Positions 12,935-20,354 of a stretch of 64,000 nt of DNA are shown here, piece after piece. The stretch is from IMG/VR virus record IMGVR_UViG_3300047444_000299, positions 64,001 to 128,000 of that record. The stretch is one strand, 5' to 3'. How positions within the stretch are numbered: position 1 is the stretch's first letter; each line of letters starts with the position of its first letter. The notes below the pieces were generated by a model that saw only the letters and a list, made by a program, of their open reading frames with translations, had not been told where the DNA came from and did no database searches. The position numbers and the translations under genes were made by a program. This DNA is from a virus.

Positions 12935-13896
12935 TTCCAAACAGTTTCCCAGTTTTCATTAACAAGCAGAATATTCTGTAGAATGTTCTTTGTATCAGCG
13001 GAATATTCTTGTAAAGACGCAGATTTAGTTTTACTCGGCCATACCGGTTCAAACTTGATAATGTCTATAATCAATTCTTTGTATTGATATTTATAGAGGT
13101 CGATTCCGATTCCAGCCTTTTGACTGGCATCCTGTTGCGCCCAACCTTCAAAATCTCGGGTATTGAAGAATGATACAAACCCCTTACCCGGTGATCCTAA
13201 GCCCAATTTGATTGGGAAATTCATTTCATCCCGATCCCATAGGCAAGAAAAGTCCAACCACCATGCTAAATTGGGCGCATTCATTGCCACCGGCATTAGA
13301 TCGGTTAGGGGTCTGATTTTCTTCAATTGAACTTCTACCCATAGATCAGATTGCCCGGTAAACTTGACCATCAAATCATGTGGGGTCATATCCCAGATAT
13401 CGGTGTAAATCGCCGGATCATCCATATCATCTAAAATTTCACCGATTAAGATAGAATCCGCGTGCGTCCCAGTAACCACCATCCCACCCCTAGCAGTTAC
13501 TGCTTTCATTGCATCAATCGATAATTCTTCGAATGTTGAAAACTGTTTCAACCATTCTACCACTTTTGGGTCACAGGCTTCATCAACTTGAGCTGAATGA
13601 CTGATTGTAATCTTGTGGCGTGGTTGTGCCAAACTGCATAGGTATGCAGCAAGTAGGGTTGAATCAATACCACCGGAAAACATGATATAGATTTCATCAT
13701 ATTTTGCCAGAATTTCGGTTGCTCTATTGAAACATGCTTGTTTTAAACTAATCGATGATGGCGGCGCAATTGGGGTACTAATACCGGAATATAGCTTACC
13801 CGCTCTTGGGATAGCAAATTCATTCATGGTAACTTGCGTGAGTGCCATTCGAAAATGGTCACCGGAACGCCATCTGCTATGGTATCTGTATGTCAT
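12931..13896 (-). CDS. PP-loop ATP pyrophosphatase, asparagine-synthetase-like
   Basis: 321 aa. The signature FSGGIDST (residues 73-80) is the ATP-binding PP-loop of N-type ATP pyrophosphatases. The architecture resembles the synthetase half of asparagine synthase B without the N-terminal glutaminase domain. Such enzymes adenylate a carboxylate or carbonyl and transfer nitrogen (or sulfur). Placed directly after the tail fibre and adhesin genes and coupled to a 96-aa gene, it may be expressed late. Whether it modifies a virion protein, a nucleobase or a host metabolite cannot be decided. Confidence 0.7.
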   Translation of the reverse strand: MTYRYHSRWRSGDHFRMALTQVTMNEFAIPRAGKLYSGISTPIAPPSSISLKQACFNRATEILAKYDEIYIMFSGGIDSTLLAAYLCSLAQPRHKITISHSAQVDEACDPKVVEWLKQFSTFEELSIDAMKAVTARGGMVVTGTHADSILIGEILDDMDDPAIYTDIWDMTPHDLMVKFTGQSDLWVEVQLKKIRPLTDLMPVAMNAPNLAWWLDFSCLWDRDEMNFPIKLGLGSPGKGFVSFFNTRDFEGWAQQDASQKAGIGIDLYKYQYKELIIDIIKFEPVWPSKTKSASLQEYSADTKNILQNILLVNENWETVWK

Positions 13897-13928
13897 TTAT
13901 ATATTCTCATTGTTCATGGTTGGTGGTA

Positions 13929-14789
13929 TCAACCCACCAACCCAGAATAGTTGCCGGTGTTACCGATGTAACTATTTACGTTACCCCAGCCGAGGTATGC
14001 ATATCCGGCAGTTCCACCGGGACCACCGGGCCAAGCACCGGAACATTGGCTACCCTGTCCACCACCGCCACCATCGGAGCCCGCAACACCCCACCAACCA
14101 CCCCAACCACCAGTCCCACCGTAACCATCCCCACCGGAGTTAGTTCCAGATCCACCAGCGGATTGGTAGCCACCGTATCCCATCCCGTTACCGCCACCCC
14201 CACCCCATCCCCATGAACATGATGGGTTATTAGAGGTTCCTGTTTGAACCACTCCACCACCGCCTCCACCACCGCCTCCACCACCGCCATAAACCCATCC
14301 ACCGTTTATATACAATGTGATAGATCCACCGACAATGTTGTTAGTGAATTGAAGTGCATAACCACCGGCAGTACCGGGCGAGCCCCAACCCTGATAACCA
14401 CCGGCACCGCCGATACCACCATAGGCTTGGATAGTTCCGCGAAGTTCGATTGTAAGTTGGGTATAATTAGGCCAGAACCCAACAATACACGCTGGTGTAC
14501 CAGCATTATAAGAATAGAAGTTACCAATCAAGATTAGATAGACTTTAGGTTGTCCTGCATAACCATTGGCGTTGGCTATATTACGAAGGTTACCGTTTTG
14601 TATACCACTGACGGTTAATGTAAATGTGTTTGATTTGCTACGAAGGTTTGCCATCGAAATCTGACCGGACGATATTTGTGCCAGAGTCCGAACCGCACTA
14701 AGGTTTAACGACGTGTTGGCACGGTTATACGCAGCGCCCAATTCGACGTTGACATCAGACATCGCAATTTGACCAGCAGGTGTAGTCAT
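13929..14789 (-). CDS. Glycine-rich distal tail-fibre adhesin (gp38-like)
   Basis: 286 aa. Residues 1-55 are a conserved attachment segment seen in phage glycine-rich fibre proteins (TTPAGQIAMSDVNVELG, SAVRTLAQISSGQISMANLR). Residues about 120-275 contain many polyglycine runs with Trp and Tyr, the kind of sequence that forms stacked polyglycine-II helices in T-even gp38 adhesins, which bind receptors at the fibre tip. It lies directly downstream of the long tail fibre gene, as gene 38 does. The glycine runs suggest host-range recombination hot spots (inference). Confidence 0.75.
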   Translation of the reverse strand: MTTPAGQIAMSDVNVELGAAYNRANTSLNLSAVRTLAQISSGQISMANLRSKSNTFTLTVSGIQNGNLRNIANANGYAGQPKVYLILIGNFYSYNAGTPACIVGFWPNYTQLTIELRGTIQAYGGIGGAGGYQGWGSPGTAGGYALQFTNNIVGGSITLYINGGWVYGGGGGGGGGGGGVVQTGTSNNPSCSWGWGGGGGNGMGYGGYQSAGGSGTNSGGDGYGGTGGWGGWWGVAGSDGGGGGQGSQCSGAWPGGPGGTAGYAYLGWGNVNSYIGNTGNYSGLVG

Positions 14790-14821
14790 GATTGTTACTC
14801 AATAAGGTGAATATTATATAG

Positions 14822-14829
14822 TATTTATC
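14822..14829 (-). promoter_or_regulatory. T4-type late promoter (GATAAATA)
   Basis: One mismatch to TATAAATA, upstream of the adhesin gene starting at 14789. Confidence 0.65.
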
Positions 14830-14833
14830 AAAT

Positions 14834-14857
14834 AAAAAAGGGGCCGAATGGCCCCTT
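14834..14857 (-). terminator. Intrinsic terminator after the tail fibre gene
   Basis: On the minus strand: AAGGGGCC-ATTC-GGCCCCTT then a T run, right after the stop at 14863. Confidence 0.85.
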
Positions 14858-14862
14858 ATAAG

Positions 14863-17800
14863 TTACTTGCTAATTGCTGCGATCAATGCCGCAACTTGTT
14901 GTTTTAGAGTTTGGATTTCTTTATCCTGCTCTTTGATTGCTTCCACCAATACCGGCACCAAGCGCTCATATTTCAGAGTCAGGTAGTTTTCACCGGTCAA
15001 CGATTCACCTTTAACATCAGATGTATCGAATGGGGCGCGTTCTACCGCTTGTGGGGTAGTTGCTTGAACATCTTGAGCCAGTAGCCCAATTTCTTGTTTC
15101 TCTGGATCATATCCGAACGAAGCACCCAAGGCGTTAGCGTTATAGGTGTAACCAGTCCAAGCCCGAACAGTGTCCAAGGCGTTAGCGATTGGTTTCAAGT
15201 TCTCTTTCAGACGTTTATCGGAGTAATACGCGATTACGTTACCAGTTGATGCAATATCGTTCGATACATACAGCCCTTTAGATCCGTATACACGTACCCA
15301 AGTTGTATCCTGCATAAAGATACCGCCACCGAAATCTTGGCTGTACCACCCGGTTGCACCAGACGAACGCCACCAGTTGCTATGGGTAGTTGTTCCGGTA
15401 AAAGTATGTGTTCCACTGAATGCCGCTGTACCAGAAGCAGTTAAAGCACCTGCAACAGTCACGTTAGCATTGAATGTCCAGTTTGCACTGGATTGCATCG
15501 CACCGGTTGACAACGCCATGATAAGTGGTCGGTAACTGTTATATGTACCGTATGGGTCACCTGACGCGGTTTGCATCAGATACAGGTTAGTACCATCGTT
15601 ACGCCAGAAACTACCGTAGTTACCTTGAACTTGTCTGTAGCTGTTTGTAGCCGCCGATTGTAGTTCACCGGCAAAAAGGTTGACCGATCTATCAAGTTTT
15701 GCAATGTTTGGATCAATTGAAGCAGCACCAGTAACCGTAATACCGGTTTCACTGGTGATAATAGCCGCATCCCAAGTACCGGTATCCCATCCCGCAAGGC
15801 TGGCCCCGGTGAACCCTAGATTGACATCTTTAACAGTAACAGTTGGGAATGACCAAACCGATGTTGTAGTACCAATCAGAATGCAGTTGTTTGTACCATC
15901 AAATGCGAATCGTACAGTTTGACCCATCGCAGATGTTGGGCCGCCGTTTGTACTTGCCGACACGTTAATCCATGCTGGTGTACCGTTATAGTTATAACCA
16001 CCTACCAGCAACTCAGTATTGGTTTTATCAACACCATAATCGAAAATACCAATACGCATTTTCATCATTGTGTTGTTATACCCAACCGGTAAAACAATTT
16101 TCAGCGTACCAGTGATTGTGCTACCACCACCACCAACAAACTTAGTCAGAACCTGATCATAAACTTTAGCCGACGTACCAGTACGCGAAATCGGACCAGT
16201 TAACAACCCACCAGTGGTTGGGAGTTTAGTCGGATCGGCAATGGTAATGTTCGCAGTACCATCAAAGTTTACACCGTTGATTGTACGGGCAATGTTAAGC
16301 TTAGATGCAGTTGAAGCTAATCCAAGAACGTTAATGTTATAGGTCGAACCATCAACAATAGTCGAAACTGTAATCCAATCCGACCAAACCCCACCACCGG
16401 CTGGGTTAAATTGTCTAAATTCAATAGCCGGGTTACCGGTGTATTGATAGGCCATCTGGAATCTGGCTGATGTGTTCGAAATCGAACCAGTCCAAATTGT
16501 GTTAATATACCAGTAGGTTGACCCGGCATTTGGTGTGTTAATATGATTGGTTACAATCAGGTTAAGCAATGTAGTGTTAGGGTCATCACCAACCAATGCG
16601 GTTGCGGTGTTCTGAGCCATCTGAGCCGCGATTACACCACCAACTTTAACGGTATCTAATGCCATTGCAGCGGTTGAACCAGATGCCCCTAGGAACTTGG
16701 CATCGGCTTCTGCTTTGCTGTAAACATTCAATGTACCACGGGCCGCGTTAGGGTCCGGTAGATCCGATAGGTTCGAAGTCTTTTTCAGGTACGGTGAACC
16801 GTTAACAATGCTTTCCCAAACATATTTCGATCCGTTCCAACCACGATAGATGTAAGTAACCATCAAACCGTTATCAGCAGCGGTATAGGTCAGGTTGGCA
16901 ACCCCACCATCCAGAAGCTGGGTAGAAGTGTTTTGTAGACCGACGTTAACCGGGAATGCGGTCGAGTTGATTACAGCAGTAACGGTGTCACCGACTCTTA
17001 CTTGATCAATTTGCGGCAACAGGATTGTTTGACCAGATGCACCGGTAAGGGTAACAAATGAATTCGCAATCATCGATCCAGTGGACATCGCCGGAACAGC
17101 AGTTGTATCGTTAGTTGTGAATATCGACCATTCACCCTGTTTGAACAGGAACAGGGTTTTGCTACGTTGTTTGATTCTGTATGTTGTGGTGTTTTGTGTC
17201 ACACCGTTCATACGGAAGAAACCACCACCGGACGCGGTAACCACTAAAGATCCTGTTGCTACAGGATCTTGGAACTTAGCAATTACTTCAACCCAATCCC
17301 CATCAGATACCGATGTCGAGATTGGTAGGTTCAATGTTTTAGCAGTACCGTCTAATGTAACAAATACACTCTGGTTAACCAGTGGGGTCAGGGTTTCCAT
17401 TCTACGACCGGAACTGGCTACGCTAACAGCTTTCCATTCACCCGATGACTGATCGAACAGCATCGAAACAATACTACCATTACGGTTAATTACATACGAC
17501 GCAGAACCGTTGATGTTCTTACCGTTACCGTTGATTGTAATGTTAAAGTTTGCCGCGTTGGATACACCATCCGAAACCACAACCCATTGGCCTTGAACCG
17601 GGTTGATTGGTAGAATAACGGTGATCGGAGCTGTAGTTAATTGAACATAGTTGAACGTATTAGGTGCAACGGTTTGGTTTGTACCAATCAGTTGGTATTG
17701 CGGTCTTGCAATACGAACAACCCGCCATGTACCACCCAAGAACACAACCTGAGTTGTATCAGATGAATTGATGGCATAGGTTGACACACCAGAGTTGTTG

Positions 17801-18258
17801 AATGTGTTTGTACCGGCGCTCAGAATAATCGGGTTGGTTGACGCAGTACCTTCATCGATGATAAAGACCACATCACCTTCCTCTGCAATCACCGGTAGGG
17901 TAATCGTTACAGAACTGGAAGCTGTGTTTAACAGCAGGCAATCACCGGGTTCGGCTGTATAAGCACCCGCGATTCTCTGCCATAGGTTGAAGGCGTGGAT
18001 TTCTGTCCATGCATTTAGATCAAATGCCCCGACTGCAATAGCCGATTTGGCTTTGTACAGGCGATCCGAACGCTCCACGATGAATCCTTGTGGGTATGTA
18101 CGGGTTGGATCAAATGTCTGTACGGTGTTCTTAGCCACCAGATACTGGGCGTTGACCGCATCTGTTGGGTTGATCGGGTCACCAACGTTGATGACCTGCA
18201 CGCCGTTGGAATCGACGCCTAATCTGGCTTTGAAAGGTTTTGCTTGTGGTCCGCTCAT
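14863..18258 (-). CDS. Long tail fibre with C-terminal S74 chaperone
   Basis: 1131 aa. The N-terminus has an attachment-like segment (VDSNGVQVINVGDPINPTDAVNAQYL). A long repetitive beta-rich shaft follows. The last ~120 residues are a peptidase S74 intramolecular chaperone: SDKRLKENLKPI, the GLLAQDVQATTPQAVERA segment and a terminal coiled coil (LVEAIKEQDKEIQTLKQQVAALIA). S74 domains trimerise the fibre and then cleave themselves off, at or near the Ser of SDKR. It carries receptor recognition together with the adjacent adhesin. Confidence 0.9.
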   Translation of the reverse strand: MSGPQAKPFKARLGVDSNGVQVINVGDPINPTDAVNAQYLVAKNTVQTFDPTRTYPQGFIVERSDRLYKAKSAIAVGAFDLNAWTEIHAFNLWQRIAGAYTAEPGDCLLLNTASSSVTITLPVIAEEGDVVFIIDEGTASTNPIILSAGTNTFNNSGVSTYAINSSDTTQVVFLGGTWRVVRIARPQYQLIGTNQTVAPNTFNYVQLTTAPITVILPINPVQGQWVVVSDGVSNAANFNITINGNGKNINGSASYVINRNGSIVSMLFDQSSGEWKAVSVASSGRRMETLTPLVNQSVFVTLDGTAKTLNLPISTSVSDGDWVEVIAKFQDPVATGSLVVTASGGGFFRMNGVTQNTTTYRIKQRSKTLFLFKQGEWSIFTTNDTTAVPAMSTGSMIANSFVTLTGASGQTILLPQIDQVRVGDTVTAVINSTAFPVNVGLQNTSTQLLDGGVANLTYTAADNGLMVTYIYRGWNGSKYVWESIVNGSPYLKKTSNLSDLPDPNAARGTLNVYSKAEADAKFLGASGSTAAMALDTVKVGGVIAAQMAQNTATALVGDDPNTTLLNLIVTNHINTPNAGSTYWYINTIWTGSISNTSARFQMAYQYTGNPAIEFRQFNPAGGGVWSDWITVSTIVDGSTYNINVLGLASTASKLNIARTINGVNFDGTANITIADPTKLPTTGGLLTGPISRTGTSAKVYDQVLTKFVGGGGSTITGTLKIVLPVGYNNTMMKMRIGIFDYGVDKTNTELLVGGYNYNGTPAWINVSASTNGGPTSAMGQTVRFAFDGTNNCILIGTTTSVWSFPTVTVKDVNLGFTGASLAGWDTGTWDAAIITSETGITVTGAASIDPNIAKLDRSVNLFAGELQSAATNSYRQVQGNYGSFWRNDGTNLYLMQTASGDPYGTYNSYRPLIMALSTGAMQSSANWTFNANVTVAGALTASGTAAFSGTHTFTGTTTHSNWWRSSGATGWYSQDFGGGIFMQDTTWVRVYGSKGLYVSNDIASTGNVIAYYSDKRLKENLKPIANALDTVRAWTGYTYNANALGASFGYDPEKQEIGLLAQDVQATTPQAVERAPFDTSDVKGESLTGENYLTLKYERLVPVLVEAIKEQDKEIQTLKQQVAALIAAISK

Positions 18259-18283
18259 TATTACCTCGGTGTCACTATCGACC

Positions 18284-18318
18284 GGTTTGTTTAGATGCAG
18301 ACGAAAATCTGCTATGAT
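18284..18318 (+). promoter_or_regulatory. Class B promoter
   Basis: Box GGTTTGTTTAGA (18284-18295) and TATGAT (18313-18318) at class B spacing. First of two promoters before the gene at 18455. Confidence 0.7.
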
Positions 18319-18322
18319 TATC

Positions 18323-18330
18323 TATTTATA
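18323..18330 (-). promoter_or_regulatory. T4-type late promoter (TATAAATA)
   Basis: Perfect TATAAATA on the minus strand, 64 nt upstream of the tail fibre start and 4 nt from the opposing class B -10 box. Confidence 0.8.
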
Positions 18331-18373
18331 GGGGAAAATTTTGATGGAATCGATTCGAAACAAAATTCCATGA

Positions 18374-18408
18374 ATTCTGTTTAGGTAGACCGGAAATCAT
18401 GGTAAAGT
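18374..18408 (+). promoter_or_regulatory. Class B promoter
   Basis: ATTCTGTTTAGG (18374-18385), TAAAGT (18403-18408). Drives the 18455-20264 unit. Confidence 0.8.
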
Positions 18409-18454
18409 GGCACCAAATGAACGAACCCAAACCAGTATTTAGAAGGTGGCGAAT

Positions 18455-18778
18455 TTGAAGAAAACGAAAGCCAAGGCCAAGCCAACAGGCCCGGTAGAAG
18501 ACACAGTGTTCTATACACTGGGTTGGGAGACGGGTGTGGGGGTATTTGTCAGGATGGGTAACAACCCGATGATGCCGCATCAGATGATCATTCGACCGAT
18601 TGCCTGTGTCAGTTCCCAAGATCCGACCAAGCTCTGGAACGACGGCCACCGGGGCGAAATCTCAGTGGGTAGTCGCGACGTGGTACGTTGCTCTGCGGCG
18701 TATGTCTATGGTTGGATCAAAATGCAAGAGACTTTGACTCAATACCGAGCATCAATAAAAGGTAAAAAGAAAGCGTGA
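18455..18778 (+). CDS. Hypothetical protein upstream of rnh (107 aa)
   Basis: Unrecognised. A TTG at 18455 is the likely start because AGAAGGTGG is well spaced for it. The in-frame GTG at 18446 lies inside that ribosome site. Lys-rich N-terminus (KKTKAKAKP) and a folded middle (FYTLGWETGVGVFVRMGNN). It overlaps the RNase H start (GTGA), so the two are coupled. Confidence 0.7.
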   Translation: MKKTKAKAKPTGPVEDTVFYTLGWETGVGVFVRMGNNPMMPHQMIIRPIACVSSQDPTKLWNDGHRGEISVGSRDVVRCSAAYVYGWIKMQETLTQYRASIKGKKKA

Positions 18779-19677
18779 GTTTAGCGGAATTTCTGGGTGA
18801 AGAAGAACGAAAATCTGGTTTGATGATTGTCGATTTCTCCCAAATCATAATCAGTACAATCAACGCGACATTCCGACCAACCGAAGAACTATCAGTTGAT
18901 TTGATACGTCACGTTGCTTTGAACTCGATTCGTTTCAACGTTCTAACCAATAAAGCCATCTACCCAGATATCGTTCTGGCGTGTGACCGTGGGCCATACT
19001 GGCGTAAAGAGATTGCCGAGTATTACAAGGCCCACCGAAAAGACCAACGAGACAATTCCGGTTGGGATTGGAAAGTGATATTTGAAGCGATGAATCAGGT
19101 TCGTGAAGAACTGCATTTGATCTTTCCTTACAGAACCATCCAGATTGCCGGGATTGAAGCGGATGATATCGCCGGGGTTCTGACCCACCAGCTTTGGCAC
19201 AAATATGATCGAATCCTTTTGGTTTCGTCTGATAGTGACTGGGCGCAGTTGTCCAAGTTCAAGAACGTGAAACAATGGTCACCTATCCAGAAGAAATGGG
19301 TTGAACCGAAGCACGGTTCTGCACACTTGCATTTGATGGAAAAGATCATCAAGGGCGACCCAAAGGATTGTATCGCTAGCATCAAATCGGTTGCAGACCA
19401 TTTGATGAATTTCCGGGATACACGCCAAAAGTCGATCTACCAAAAAGAGCTTGACATATGGATGCACGAACCAGTGGAAAACTGGGGCGATGAATTCACC
19501 ATCAAGCGGTTCCACGAAAACCAGAAAATGCTGGATCTGGGGATGATTCCTCAAGAGATTCAGGACAAAATCATGGCCGCATTTGACGAACCCCGCCCTA
19601 ACGGTGCCGGGATCTTTAACTATTTCATCAAACATCGTTTGAAGGAAATGCTAGGCCGCATCGGAGAGTTTGTATGA
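18775..19677 (+). CDS. rnh: RNase H, 5'-3' exonuclease of the FEN family
   Basis: 300 aa, like T4 RNase H (305 aa). Acidic metal-site residues are visible: MIVDFSQ near the N-terminus, CDRGPYWRKEI and YKAHRK, AGIEADDIAG (about residues 125-134) and SSDSDWAQL. It removes RNA primers and flaps from lagging-strand DNA. GTG start overlapping the upstream stop. Lies upstream of rII as part of the replication module. Confidence 0.9.
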   Translation: MSLAEFLGEEERKSGLMIVDFSQIIISTINATFRPTEELSVDLIRHVALNSIRFNVLTNKAIYPDIVLACDRGPYWRKEIAEYYKAHRKDQRDNSGWDWKVIFEAMNQVREELHLIFPYRTIQIAGIEADDIAGVLTHQLWHKYDRILLVSSDSDWAQLSKFKNVKQWSPIQKKWVEPKHGSAHLHLMEKIIKGDPKDCIASIKSVADHLMNFRDTRQKSIYQKELDIWMHEPVENWGDEFTIKRFHENQKMLDLGMIPQEIQDKIMAAFDEPRPNGAGIFNYFIKHRLKEMLGRIGEFV

Positions 19678-20264
19678 GCTATACACAGTTGGAAGCCGCA
19701 TTTGTTAAACAGCTTGATTGGGCTAATCGCGAACTTCGCACCACCGAACAATGGTGGGATGATGTATCCAACGATCCAGAAAAATTGATTCTCTGGCTCA
19801 AGGATCAATTCTACGGTGAACAAACGGCTGCGGCTCGAATTCGCGGCCTTCTGGATCAATACCCGGACATTACCAAGACCGAAAGAGAATTGGTGACCAT
19901 GATTGCCGACGATGAAGACAAGCACGCCGAATGGGTGAAAGGTCTTCTGATCGCCCGTGGTATTCCGGTTACCTATTTCCGTGAAAAGAGCGTTCGGTAT
20001 TGGGATAAAACCCTACCGAAAGGTGATGCAACCTTCTCCCAGATGTGCGCAATCGGTCACCATGCCGAAGTGATGCGACTGGAAAGGATCAAATTGCTGG
20101 CTCAGGATGGGCGGTTTGATGATATTGCCAGAGTATTTGGTAAGATCCTCCCGGACGAAGAATTCCATACCAAAGCATTCAAGGTGATGTCAACCCCGGA
20201 AGACATCGCAGCCGCGTTGCCTGCCCATCAAGAAGGCATGAACGCCTTGGGTCTGGTAGCGTAA
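19674..20264 (+). CDS. Ferritin-like diiron-carboxylate protein
   Basis: 196 aa, not recognised as a standard T4 gene. The sequence shows the full ferritin-like diiron pattern: E49, then E81xxH84, then E132, then E162xxH165, each on a predicted helix. This is the E...ExxH...E...ExxH arrangement of four-helix-bundle oxygenases, oxidases and ferritins. It is coupled to rnh (ATGA) and lies before rIIA. It could hydroxylate a nucleotide, RNA or protein, or handle iron or peroxide; the substrate is unknown. The 'ferritin-like' call rests only on motif and length. Confidence 0.65.
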   Translation: MSYTQLEAAFVKQLDWANRELRTTEQWWDDVSNDPEKLILWLKDQFYGEQTAAARIRGLLDQYPDITKTERELVTMIADDEDKHAEWVKGLLIARGIPVTYFREKSVRYWDKTLPKGDATFSQMCAIGHHAEVMRLERIKLLAQDGRFDDIARVFGKILPDEEFHTKAFKVMSTPEDIAAALPAHQEGMNALGLVA

Positions 20265-20274
20265 GAAAATTTCG

Positions 20275-20321
20275 AATTCTGGTTTGATTCTGTTTAGGTC
20301 AAACCAGAATTGTGATAGAAT
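20275..20321 (+). promoter_or_regulatory. Class B promoter inside a perfect palindrome (rIIA)
   Basis: Box ATTCTGTTTAGG (20287-20298) and TAGAAT (20316-20321). The 11 nt TTCTGTTTAGG form the loop between perfect 13-bp arms AATTCTGGTTTGA (20275-20287) and TCAAACCAGAATT (20299-20311). It drives rIIA-rIIB. Confidence 0.85.
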
Positions 20322-20354
20322 TTGCATATCAAAACATAGTGAGTAATTAATTTA

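Noticed and set aside
13896-13903. TATAAATG on the minus strand as a late promoter for the PP-loop gene
   Set aside because: It overlaps the start codon itself, so the transcript would begin inside the gene; read-through from the adhesin gene is simpler.
13842-14216. Thr/Pro-rich plus-strand frames opposite the adhesin
   Set aside because: Antisense shadows of polyglycine codons.
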